A stretch of 40,151 nucleotides of DNA, taken from an uncultured Bacteroidota bacterium. Its GTDB lineage: Bacteria > Bacteroidota > Bacteroidia > Flavobacteriales > Flavobacteriaceae. Below are positions 8,096 to 15,494 of the stretch, piece by piece. Under the pieces are notes generated by a model. That model was not told the origin of the DNA, ran no database searches, and was given only the letters and a program-made list of their open reading frames with translations. Where the stretch lies: positions 1-40,151 of the forward strand of contig CABXKB010000011.1 in NCBI GenBank assembly GCA_902512755.1. Reading direction: 5' to 3'. Made by a program: the position numbers and the translations under genes. Numbering within the stretch: the first letter of the stretch is position 1; each line of letters begins with the position of its first letter.

Positions 8096-10060
8096 TTGAT
8101 TTCAAGAAGTACCATAGATCAAGTTTATGAGGCTGCTCGAGTAGAGGAGGTTATAGGAGATTTTATTGCCTTAAAAAAGTCAGGATCAAACTTTAAAGGA
8201 CTTAGTCCCTTTTCTCAGGAAAGGACACCTAGTTTTATGGTATCTCCTGTAAAGCAGATATGGAAAGATTTTAGCAGTGGTAAGGGGGGAAATGTCGTGG
8301 CTTTTTTAATGGAACATGAACACTTCACATACCCTGAAGCGATTGAGTTTTTAGCCAAAAAGTATAATATAGAAATTGAAAAAACTGAGCAGAGTAATGA
8401 AGAAAAAGAGAAGATAAACGAAAGGGAAAGCCTTTACATGGTCAATAAGTTTGCTCAGGAACAATTTTCTAAAGATTTATGGGGATTTCCAGAAGGTATT
8501 GCCATTGGCTTGAGCTACCTTAAAGAGCGAGGTTTTTCTGATGAGACCATTCGCTTTTTTGGTTTAGGCTACGCGCTTGAACAACGAGATCATTTTTTTA
8601 AAACATCTACTAAGGCGGGTTATTTAGAGAAATATATTGTTGACACAGGGTTAGTCATAAAAAATGAACTTGGAAAAGTGGATCGTTTTCGAGGAAGAGT
8701 AATATTTCCAATCCGAAGTATGGCGGGTCGTGTTCAAGGTTTTGGTGGAAGAGTCCTGTCATCTTCTAAAAAAACAGCAAAATACCTCAATTCTCCAGAG
8801 AGCGATATTTACAATAAAAGTCAAATCCTGTATGGAATATATGAATCAAAAAAAGCAATTGCAAAAGAGGACGTTTGTTTTTTAGTCGAGGGTTACACTG
8901 ATGTAATTCAAATGCATCAAAAAGGAATAGAAAATATTGTTTCTTCATCTGGTACTGCACTTACACCTGAACAAATTAGATTAATAAGAAGACTGACCTC
9001 AAATGTAGTCGTATTATTTGATGGAGATACGGCTGGACTACGTGCTGCTATTCGCGGAATTGATCTTATTCTTGAACAAGGCATGAATGTTAGGATATGT
9101 TCTTTTCCTGATGGGGAAGATCCGGATAGTTTTGCCAAGTTACACAGCTTAGAAGAAATAAAAACCTATTTATTGGAACATGCTAAGGATTTTATTCAAT
9201 TTAAAACTGATCTTTTACTAAAAGAAGCAGAAAATGATCCTGTAAAAAAGGCAACAACAATTCGTGAAATTGTTCAAAGTATTTCTAAAATTCCAGACAC
9301 AATTAAACAAGAGATTTATCTCAGGGAATGTGCTTCTCAGATGAAAGTATCAGAAGCAGTTTTATTTAATGCACTAGCTCAAGAAAAAAATAAAAAATCT
9401 GTTTCTGTCCGAAAGATTAATTCTAATTTGGTGAATCAAGCCTTACCCACCCAAAAAAGTGACATTAAACCTAAGTCAATAAATCCAATTATACTGCTTG
9501 AAAAACAAATTATAGGTATTCTATTACAGTATGGAAATGATGAAGCCTCTTTTGATGAACTTTTAGTTTCCTCTGATAAGGAAGGGAATTTGATTGAGGA
9601 ATCTAAAACAGTTCACTCAAAGGTTTACGAAAAAATATTCTTAGATCTTCAGCAAGATGAAGTTGAAATGATTCAGCCAGAATTCCAGTCTCTATATTCT
9701 CAGTTGATTGAAAAATTTCAAATTGAAGGCAAAGTTCAACCCGAAAAAATGATTCATCAAGAAGATCCTAATTTGGGTAAAATCCTAACAGATATTCTTT
9801 TAGCTGATGAGGAGCATCAACTTCACAATTGGGAAAAGAAAAATATTTTCGTAAAAGATAGAAAAAGTGTTGTGGGACAATTGGTTAGTGAAACGATTCT
9901 CACGTTTAGAAGACATTTAGTGGATCAAAAAATAAAAAATCTAATGGATGCGACCAAGCAAGTAAATTCTAGCAATGAAAATGATGAGTTCTTAGAAGAG
10001 GTTATGCAGTATCAAGGTCTTAAAAAATTACTTTCTAGAAAATTAAATCGAGTCATTTAA
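8096..10060 (+). CDS. dnaG: DNA primase
   Basis: The 654-aa primase makes RNA primers at the replication fork. An N-terminal zinc-ribbon-like domain (residues 1-100) keeps the family fold signature (GLSPF...TPSFMVSP...KQIW) but has S37, S40, D58 and S61 where zinc-binding primases have Cys/His. The RNA-polymerase core follows, with RGRVIFPI near residue 200. The Toprim domain has E265 (EGYTDV) and D309-G-D311 (FDGDTAG). The C-terminal region, after residue about 430, is the helicase-interacting part. TTG at 8096 is chosen because it gives MISRSTID, the usual flavobacterial N-terminus, and no ATG is available. The gene converges with nadE, leaving only 21 bases between the stops. Confidence 0.95.
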   Translation: MISRSTIDQVYEAARVEEVIGDFIALKKSGSNFKGLSPFSQERTPSFMVSPVKQIWKDFSSGKGGNVVAFLMEHEHFTYPEAIEFLAKKYNIEIEKTEQSNEEKEKINERESLYMVNKFAQEQFSKDLWGFPEGIAIGLSYLKERGFSDETIRFFGLGYALEQRDHFFKTSTKAGYLEKYIVDTGLVIKNELGKVDRFRGRVIFPIRSMAGRVQGFGGRVLSSSKKTAKYLNSPESDIYNKSQILYGIYESKKAIAKEDVCFLVEGYTDVIQMHQKGIENIVSSSGTALTPEQIRLIRRLTSNVVVLFDGDTAGLRAAIRGIDLILEQGMNVRICSFPDGEDPDSFAKLHSLEEIKTYLLEHAKDFIQFKTDLLLKEAENDPVKKATTIREIVQSISKIPDTIKQEIYLRECASQMKVSEAVLFNALAQEKNKKSVSVRKINSNLVNQALPTQKSDIKPKSINPIILLEKQIIGILLQYGNDEASFDELLVSSDKEGNLIEESKTVHSKVYEKIFLDLQQDEVEMIQPEFQSLYSQLIEKFQIEGKVQPEKMIHQEDPNLGKILTDILLADEEHQLHNWEKKNIFVKDRKSVVGQLVSETILTFRRHLVDQKIKNLMDATKQVNSSNENDEFLEEVMQYQGLKKLLSRKLNRVI

Positions 10061-10081
10061 AATAGTCTTAAATCATGACTT

Positions 10082-10873
10082 TTATAAAAATTCTTTGGGA
10101 ATTTGGCAAACAGGAATAGGTTTCATTTTGTGTTGATTTTGTTTATGTAATTTGATATACAAATCGTAAACAATTTTTTCACGATCTGAAAAATGATCTT
10201 TTGGGATTTTGTTTTTATGAGTTTCCATAGCCCACTCTAGTTCAGAATATGAAGCACCTAATTGATCTTCGTCGGTGCGATTGTCTCCCCAAAGACCATC
10301 AGTAGGTGCTGCATTTTGAATCTCTTTATTAATGCCTAAATAACGTGATAATTTGAATACTTGTGTTTTATTTAAATCGGCAATAGGACTAATGTCAACG
10401 CCTCCATCACCATGTTTGGTGTAAAAACCTACTCCAAAATCTTCTACTTTATTACCAGTGCCTGCAACTAAATATTTATTTAATGCTGCAAAATAATATA
10501 AGCTTGTCATGCGGAGTCTTGCGCGTGCATTTGCTAGACTGAGAAATTGCTCATTTCTTTTCTCAGTATGTGGAAGAGAGTCTTGAAAAGATGAAAAAAC
10601 TTTGTCAAGTGATAATCGATGTGAATATACATTAGGAAATTGCTTTTTAAGCCAATCAATATGGTTTTTAGCACGATTATCTTGTCCTAGCTCCTGCAAT
10701 ATTGGCATTTCAAGGCAAAGAACCTTATAGCCCGTTTTAGCACAAAGTGTTGAGGTTACAGCAGAGTCAATACCCCCTGAGATTCCAATCACAAAACCAT
10801 TCATATTTGAATCATTTATGTAATTTTTTAACCAGACAGTAATATGGTTTTCTACTTTTTCCCCAGATTTCAT
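10082..10873 (-). CDS. nadE: NH3-dependent NAD+ synthetase
   Basis: The 263-aa enzyme converts nicotinate adenine dinucleotide to NAD+ with ATP and ammonia in the cytoplasm. The ATP pyrophosphatase P-loop GISGGIDSA is at residues 29-37. GTGNKVEDFGVGFYTKHGDGG (split here as GTGNKVED and KHGDGG), near residues 138-160, is the conserved deamido-NAD binding segment. PTDGLW near 190 and DEDQLGASYSELE near 202 complete the family pattern. There is no glutaminase domain, so it uses free ammonia. The ATG at 10871-10873 starts back to back with gldB, with about 50 bases between the two starts. This nadE-gldBC neighbourhood is familiar from Flavobacteriaceae. Confidence 0.95.
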   Translation of the reverse strand: MKSGEKVENHITVWLKNYINDSNMNGFVIGISGGIDSAVTSTLCAKTGYKVLCLEMPILQELGQDNRAKNHIDWLKKQFPNVYSHRLSLDKVFSSFQDSLPHTEKRNEQFLSLANARARLRMTSLYYFAALNKYLVAGTGNKVEDFGVGFYTKHGDGGVDISPIADLNKTQVFKLSRYLGINKEIQNAAPTDGLWGDNRTDEDQLGASYSELEWAMETHKNKIPKDHFSDREKIVYDLYIKLHKQNQHKMKPIPVCQIPKEFL

Positions 10874-10894
10874 AATTAAATCATTTATAGAAAG

Positions 10895-10902
10895 TAACTT
10901 TG
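10895..10902 (+). promoter_or_regulatory. Possible -7 element for gldB
   Basis: TAACTTTG fits TAnnTTTG and would put the transcript start near 10908, before the gldB ATG at 10927. No TTG lies at the right distance upstream, so support is half of a full promoter. If real, it excludes the TTG at 10900 as the gldB start. Confidence 0.4.
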
Positions 10903-10926
10903 AATAAAAATACAGTTTTTGTGGGC

Positions 10927-11931
10927 ATGATTACAAATCTTGAGTTGAGACTTGAAAATTTTTTTTCGTTTTCTTATTTAATAAACATTATTCTTGTTTT
11001 ATTTATTTCTTTTGCATCCTGCAAAATAGATAATAGTGAAGTTAATATAGAATCTATACCTATTGATTTGACTTTTGAGCGTTTTGATTTAAAATTTTAC
11101 AATCAAACTCCAGATATAATTCCAGAATTGAAAAAAGAATATCCTTTTTTATTTCCAACAAAGTTTTCTGATAGCGTATGGATAAAACGTCAAAATGATA
11201 GTTTACAACTATTACTTCAAGATGCAGTAATAAAAGTTTATAATGATATTACACTCTTAGAAAAAAAAGTTTCACATTTATTTAAACACATAAAATATTA
11301 TTTTCCTTTGACAAAAACCCCTCAAGTAATTACTTTAACTAATAATGTTGACTATCAGATTAAGACTGTATACTTAGATAGTTTGCTTTTAATTTCACTT
11401 GATACTTTTCTCGGATCTGATCATATGCTTTATCAGGGAATCCCTAATTATATTCGTAAAGAGTTAGATGAAAAATACATCGTATCTCAAATTGCAGAAA
11501 AATTTAGTGCTTATAAAATTCCTCCAACAAATGACCGGACTTTTCTCGCTCAGATACTTTATGAAGGAAAAAAACTTTTTTTACAAGATTTAATTACACC
11601 TCATGAAGAAGATGCTGTCAAAATCGCCTACACCGAAAATGAATTAGATTGGGTAATAAAAAATGAAGTATATATATGGCAATTTTTTATTGAAAAACAG
11701 ATTTTATATAATACTGATGTTGAATGGGTAGAACGCTTTATAGAGCCTGCTCCTTTTTCAAAATTTTATTTGCAGCTAGATAATGAATCTCCAGGGAGAA
11801 TAGGTCGCTGGATTGGTTGGCAAATTGTTCGAAGTTTCCACAAACAAAAACCTGATGTTCCTCTTCAAAAATTATTACAAATGCCCGCCCAAGAATTATT
11901 TAATCAATCAAAATATAAACCAAAACGCTAA
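10927..11931 (+). CDS. gldB: Gliding motility lipoprotein GldB
   Basis: From the ATG at 10927 the protein has 334 aa. A longer reading from TTG at 10900 would cross the likely -7 element. A hydrophobic segment (residues 17-31) ends in a lipobox FASC with C32, so it is probably a lipoprotein anchored in a membrane. The body shows the GldB pattern: ERFDLKFY near residue 50, KKEYPFLFP near 68, and a C-terminal PGRIGRWIGWQIVRSF near 290. In Flavobacterium johnsoniae, GldB is required for gliding and type IX secretion function; that is family knowledge. Its stop overlaps the gldC start by one base (TAATG), so the two are co-translated. No other gld gene is in the window. Confidence 0.88.
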   Translation: MITNLELRLENFFSFSYLINIILVLFISFASCKIDNSEVNIESIPIDLTFERFDLKFYNQTPDIIPELKKEYPFLFPTKFSDSVWIKRQNDSLQLLLQDAVIKVYNDITLLEKKVSHLFKHIKYYFPLTKTPQVITLTNNVDYQIKTVYLDSLLLISLDTFLGSDHMLYQGIPNYIRKELDEKYIVSQIAEKFSAYKIPPTNDRTFLAQILYEGKKLFLQDLITPHEEDAVKIAYTENELDWVIKNEVYIWQFFIEKQILYNTDVEWVERFIEPAPFSKFYLQLDNESPGRIGRWIGWQIVRSFHKQKPDVPLQKLLQMPAQELFNQSKYKPKR

Positions 11932-12269
11932 TGGCTATTCAAAAAAAAACTCAAATTTCCATAGATATTAATTTAGACGAGAATAATATACCGAAGGAAA
12001 TGAAATGGACAGCTCCAGACGGTGGAATTTTAGATATGAAGACAAAAGCCATTTTGCTTTCATTTTGGGATTCAGAAAATCAAGAATCTTTAAAAATGGA
12101 TTTATGGGTTAAAGACATGCCTGTAGATCAAATGCAATTATTTTTTTATCAAACTTTAGTTTCTTTAAGTGAAACTTTTTACAGAGCTACTCATGACGAA
12201 AAAATGACAGCAACCATGAGAGATTTTTGTGATTATTTTGCAGAAAAACTTGAAATAAAAAAAGCCTAA
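11931..12269 (+). CDS. gldC: Gliding motility protein GldC
   Basis: This small soluble protein of 112 aa starts in the TAATG overlap with gldB. It is recognised by the pair with gldB and by its own pattern: DENNIPKEMKWTAPDGG near residue 17, AILLSFWD near 42, LWVKDMPVDQMQ near 60, and a C-terminal MRDFCDYFAEKL. In F. johnsoniae, gldC is co-transcribed with gldB and supports gliding, though its biochemical activity is not known. It has no signal peptide, so it should be cytoplasmic. Its stop codon overlaps that of the convergent engB by four bases (CTAA). Confidence 0.9.
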   Translation: MAIQKKTQISIDINLDENNIPKEMKWTAPDGGILDMKTKAILLSFWDSENQESLKMDLWVKDMPVDQMQLFFYQTLVSLSETFYRATHDEKMTATMRDFCDYFAEKLEIKKA

Positions 12270-12883
12270 TTAAAGCTCTTTTCTGAATAATTGCTGTTGA
12301 GCTTATCTATATAGGTCAAAATTTCTTTACCGCCACTATTATGGAGAGAAGAGGTTATAAATATATGAGGGATTTCCTCCCAGTGTGATGAAAGCATTTT
12401 ATCTATATAATCTTTAACATTCCTCCCGATAACCTTTGGTTTTAATTTGTCTGCTTTAGTAAATACTATTGAAAAAGGAATAAGATTTTTTCCTAGCCAT
12501 TTCATAAAGCTTAGATCTATAGGCTGTGGCTCGAGTCGAATGTCAATAAGTAAAAATGCATTTATCAATTGAGAACGATTTTTTAAATAATCGGTTATAA
12601 ATGATTGAAATATTTTTTTTTGAGTTTTAGAAACACGAGCATAACCATAGCCGGGTAAATCAACTAAGCACCAATTTTCATTGATTAAAAAGTGATTGAT
12701 CAATTGAGTTTTCCCGGGTCTTGAAGAGGTTTTAGCTAGGTTTTTTATATTACAAATCGAGTTAATTAAAGAAGATTTTCCAACATTTGATCTGCCAATA
12801 AAAGCATATTCAGGGATTAAATTCTGAGGGCATTTAGTCGTATCAGTATTGCTAATAATAAATCTGGCAGATTTGATAAGCAT
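12266..12883 (-). CDS. engB: Ribosome-biogenesis GTPase YsxC/YihA (EngB)
   Basis: The 205-aa TRAFAC GTPase acts in late assembly of the 50S subunit. The G1 loop GRSNVGKSS is at residues 30-38, a threonine-region G2 lies near 58-61 (GKTQ), G3 is DLPGYGYA at 75-82, and G4 is TKAD at 142-145. A G5-like ITSS lies near 176. Length and domain layout are normal. The ATG at 12881-12883 starts five bases after the stop of the upstream abhydrolase gene on the same strand, so the two form an operon. Its end overlaps gldC by four bases. Confidence 0.95.
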   Translation of the reverse strand: MLIKSARFIISNTDTTKCPQNLIPEYAFIGRSNVGKSSLINSICNIKNLAKTSSRPGKTQLINHFLINENWCLVDLPGYGYARVSKTQKKIFQSFITDYLKNRSQLINAFLLIDIRLEPQPIDLSFMKWLGKNLIPFSIVFTKADKLKPKVIGRNVKDYIDKMLSSHWEEIPHIFITSSLHNSGGKEILTYIDKLNSNYSEKSFN

Positions 12884-12888
12884 ACTTT

Positions 12889-13650
12889 CTATAGCTTTCT
12901 ATTATCAAGCCAATGCTGAAGAATTCTATTAAAATCATTTGGGTGCTCCATCATAGGTGCATGCCCGCATTTATCAATCCAATATAAATTTGAATCAGGA
13001 AGTAAATTATTAAATTCTTCTGCAACATTTGGAGGCGTAACTGTATCTTGTCTTCCCCAGATAATAGCTGTTGGAGTTTTCATTTTTGGCAGATCATTTG
13101 CCATATTATGTCGAATTGCACTTTTTGCTAGGGCTAAGGTTCGGACTAACTTGTTTCGATCATTAACAGATTCAAAAACTTCGTCAACAATTTCTTTTGT
13201 TGCTATCTTAGAATCATAAAAAACGGCTTCACTTTTCTTTTTGATATAATCATAATCTCCACGTTTAGGGTAGCCATCTCCCATATTATTTTCGTATAAA
13301 CCAGAACTACCAGTAATTACAAGCCCTCTAACTAATTCAGGGTGATTTCTTGAGAAAAGTAAACCAACGTGTCCACCAAGTGAATTTCCTAATAAAATAA
13401 AATTCTTCAAGTCTCTGAAATCAACAAATTTTAAAAGAAATTCTGATAAAGATTTGACCGATGTATTCAAGACAGGCAAACTATATACAGGTAACTCTGG
13501 AATAATAATTTGATATCCTTTTTCTGGAAAATAATCCATTACCCCTTTAAAATTACTTAATCCTCCCATTAGACCGTGCAGAATGATTAAAGGTTGACCC
13601 TTACCTGACTCTATGTAACGAAATTCTTCTTCTTGGATGATTGTATTCAT
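12889..13650 (-). CDS. Alpha/beta-fold hydrolase
   Basis: The 253-aa protein has a complete catalytic triad by motif: S90 in the nucleophile elbow GNSLGG, D202 in WGRQDTVTP, and H230 in CGHAPMME. The oxyanion-hole segment LHGLMGG lies at residues 24-30, and a small cap is inserted at about 115-185. It has no signal peptide and is expected in the cytoplasm. The family includes esterases, lipases and dienelactone or meta-cleavage hydrolases; nothing here fixes the substrate. It is the first gene of a two-gene unit with engB and starts back to back with the dcw cluster, with 185 bases between. The gene carries its own -7 box at 13681-13688. Confidence 0.88.
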   Translation of the reverse strand: MNTIIQEEEFRYIESGKGQPLIILHGLMGGLSNFKGVMDYFPEKGYQIIIPELPVYSLPVLNTSVKSLSEFLLKFVDFRDLKNFILLGNSLGGHVGLLFSRNHPELVRGLVITGSSGLYENNMGDGYPKRGDYDYIKKKSEAVFYDSKIATKEIVDEVFESVNDRNKLVRTLALAKSAIRHNMANDLPKMKTPTAIIWGRQDTVTPPNVAEEFNNLLPDSNLYWIDKCGHAPMMEHPNDFNRILQHWLDNRKL

Positions 13651-13680
13651 TATGTCAATTTCCTACAAAAATTTAATGCT

Positions 13681-13688
13681 CAAATATA
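13681..13688 (-). promoter_or_regulatory. -7 element of the abhydrolase-engB unit
   Basis: On the minus strand this reads TATATTTG, an exact TAnnTTTG match, with the transcript start expected near 13676 and a leader of about 26 bases to the ATG. No clear TTG is seen at the usual upstream distance. Confidence 0.5.
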
Positions 13689-13772
13689 GACAATTACAAT
13701 TTAGCGGCTTATTTTATTTACTCTTCGCAAGCTTTAAAAATTATTAAGTAGATGGGAAAACTTATTAACAAT

Positions 13773-13802
13773 GTGGTAATAAGTGGTAAAAAGTGGTAAA
13801 TA
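13773..13802 (+). promoter_or_regulatory. MraZ operator: three 10-bp direct repeats
   Basis: GTGGTAATAA, GTGGTAAAAA and GTGGTAAATA follow each other without a gap, so GTGGTAA recurs every 10 bases on one face of the helix. MraZ is known to bind short G-rich direct repeats with 10-base spacing in front of its own gene. The array ends six bases before the TATATTTG element and covers its -33 region, as expected for autorepression. A weaker in-phase GG copy sits at 13751-13760. Confidence 0.82.
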
Positions 13803-13807
13803 TAAAT

Positions 13808-13815
13808 TATATTTG
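13808..13815 (+). promoter_or_regulatory. dcw cluster promoter (-7 element)
   Basis: TATATTTG is an exact TAnnTTTG match placed 20 bases before the mraZ GTG at 13836, with a start near 13821. The -33 region falls inside the MraZ repeats, with no TTG, so the promoter may be weak or activator-tuned. It would serve the whole cluster. Confidence 0.7.
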
Positions 13816-13835
13816 ATATAAATCTAGACACAATT

Positions 13836-14303
13836 GTGCAGCACTTAATTGGAACATATGAATGTAAAGCAGATGCCAAAGGACGGATCATGATGCCTAT
13901 TGCTATAAAAAAGCAATTGTCTAATGTGGTCAACGTTGGCTTTGTTTTAAAAAGAGCAGTTTTTAATCCCTGCTTGGAACTCTATCCAATGAATGAATGG
14001 ACCTTGCTTATGGAGAAGGTAAATAGCTTAAATCGATTTAATAAAAAAAATAATGATTTCATTAGACGTTATACTGCTGGCGTGAAGACAGTAGAAATGG
14101 ATATTTCTGGCCGTCTTTTGATTCCAAAGAATTTGGTAAAACATGCACAGATAGGAAAAGACATTGTGGTTTCTTCCGCAGTTAATATTCTTGAGATCTG
14201 GGATAAATCGCTTTATGAAAAAGCAATAGACGAGGCAACTCTTGATTTTGGAGCCTTGGCTGAAGAAGTTATGGGAGATAAATATGATGACACAATATCA
14301 TAA
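13836..14303 (+). CDS. mraZ: Transcriptional regulator MraZ
   Basis: The 155-aa protein carries two AbrB-like SpoVT domains. The first shows LIGTYECKADAKGRIMMP (residues 4-21) and the second VEMDISGRLLIPKNL near 87-101, each with the DxxGRxxxP signature. MraZ forms ring-shaped oligomers that bind repeated boxes upstream of its gene and represses the dcw operon; matching repeats lie at 13773-13802. GTG at 13836 is chosen because the peptide then begins two residues before the conserved LIGTYEC. The gene overlaps rsmH by 20 bases, so the two are translationally coupled. Confidence 0.95.
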   Translation: MQHLIGTYECKADAKGRIMMPIAIKKQLSNVVNVGFVLKRAVFNPCLELYPMNEWTLLMEKVNSLNRFNKKNNDFIRRYTAGVKTVEMDISGRLLIPKNLVKHAQIGKDIVVSSAVNILEIWDKSLYEKAIDEATLDFGALAEEVMGDKYDDTIS

Positions 14304-15186
14304 TCCAGTTTTGCTCAAAGAAACACTACAAGGTTTAAAAATCAAACCTGAAGGAGTTTATGTTGATGTTACTTATGGCGGCGGTGGTCACTCTAGAGAG
14401 ATTATTAACACTCTAGGTGAAGAGGGTCGATTGTTTGGCTTTGATCAAGATGCTGATGCATTTGAAAACAGGATAGATGATTTGCGTTTTAAATTTGTAG
14501 CGGCAAACTTTAGTCACCTTAAACAATATTTAAAATATCACAGAGTAGGATCAGTTGATGGTATTTTAGCTGATTTTGGCGTCTCTTCACATCAGTTTGA
14601 TAAAGGTTCCCGTGGTTTCTCAATCAGAAAAGAAGGAAGATTAGATATGCGGATGGATCAATCTCAAAATTTGGATGCATATCAAGTTTTAAATCAATAT
14701 TCAGAAGATGAATTATCTCAATTATTTTACAATTATGGCGAGTTGATAAACTCAAAAAAAGTTGCAGAATTAATCGTTAAGAACCGTATTTTCAATCATA
14801 TTAAAACAACAAAAGATTTAATAAATCTACTCAAGTCATTAGTGCCTAGGCGATTTGAAAATAAATTTTTAGCAAAAATCTTTCAAGCAATTCGAATTGA
14901 GGTAAACAACGAATTGGGGGCATTGAAGATTTTTTTAGAACAAGCTACAGAGATTCTGAAACCTGGCGGAAGGCTAGTTTGTATATCATATCATTCTCTT
15001 GAGGACAGACTTGTAAAAAGATATATTAAAAGTGGAAATTTTGAAGGGAAAGAGGAAAAAGATTTTTTTGGAAACTCAATGAGTCCTTTTATTAAGGTGG
15101 GAAAGCTAAGAGTGCCATCTAAAGAAGAAATTAATACAAACTCTAGAGCTCGAAGCGCTAAATTAAGAATTGCAGAGAAAAGATGA
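14284..15186 (+). CDS. rsmH: 16S rRNA m4C1402 methyltransferase
   Basis: RsmH (MraW) methylates N4 of C1402 in 16S rRNA. The SAM motif DVTYGGGGHS is near residue 23, DFGVSSHQFD near 98, RGFSIRKEGRLDMRMD near 112, and SYHSLEDRLVKRY near 237. From the ATG at 14284 it has 300 aa; a further ATG directly follows at 14287. An upstream in-frame ATG at 14242 would add 14 residues that lie inside mraZ and do not look conserved, so it was rejected. The gene ends in an ATGA overlap with the FtsL-like gene. Confidence 0.95.
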   Translation: MMTQYHNPVLLKETLQGLKIKPEGVYVDVTYGGGGHSREIINTLGEEGRLFGFDQDADAFENRIDDLRFKFVAANFSHLKQYLKYHRVGSVDGILADFGVSSHQFDKGSRGFSIRKEGRLDMRMDQSQNLDAYQVLNQYSEDELSQLFYNYGELINSKKVAELIVKNRIFNHIKTTKDLINLLKSLVPRRFENKFLAKIFQAIRIEVNNELGALKIFLEQATEILKPGGRLVCISYHSLEDRLVKRYIKSGNFEGKEEKDFFGNSMSPFIKVGKLRVPSKEEINTNSRARSAKLRIAEKR

Positions 15187-15494
15187 ATAATTTAAGATCA
15201 ATACTCAATATTGAATTTTTAATAAAAGATGATGCTTTAAAAAACTGGCGAATGATACTCTTCCTTTCATTATTAGCAGTGATTATGATATCAAGTGGGC
15301 ATAGCGCTGATAAGAAAATCTTTAAAATAGCTTCTTTAAATACTGATATTAAATTACTTAAAAGTGAATTTATAGAAGCTAAAAAGCAGCTTTTGGTTTT
15401 AAAGAAAGAATCAACTGTAATAAAGGTTTTATCGAAAAGAGGAGTTGGTTCAGCTTCTTCTCCACCCATAAAAATAACCGTTTCAAATGAATAA
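15183..15494 (+). CDS. FtsL-like cell-division protein
   Basis: This 103-aa membrane protein sits exactly where ftsL lies in dcw clusters. It has a short cytoplasmic part, one membrane helix at about residues 24-42 (ILFLSLLAVIMISSGHS), and a periplasmic coiled coil (residues 45-80) rich in Leu, Lys and Glu. This matches the Bacteroidota FtsL-like family, where KNWxxxLFxS and SSGHSADKK are conserved. FtsL bridges FtsQ and the FtsWI synthase in the divisome; that role is inferred by position and shape. It overlaps rsmH by four bases and ftsI by eight. Confidence 0.88.
   Translation: MNNLRSILNIEFLIKDDALKNWRMILFLSLLAVIMISSGHSADKKIFKIASLNTDIKLLKSEFIEAKKQLLVLKKESTVIKVLSKRGVGSASSPPIKITVSNE

Noticed and set aside
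10900-10926. TTG at 10900 as the gldB start
   Set aside because: It lies within the likely TAACTTTG -7 box; the ATG at 10927 gives a normal-length lipoprotein signal peptide.
14242-14283. Longer N-terminus for rsmH from an in-frame ATG
   Set aside because: The added residues are read from mraZ and do not resemble the conserved YHNPVLL start, which follows the ATG at 14284.
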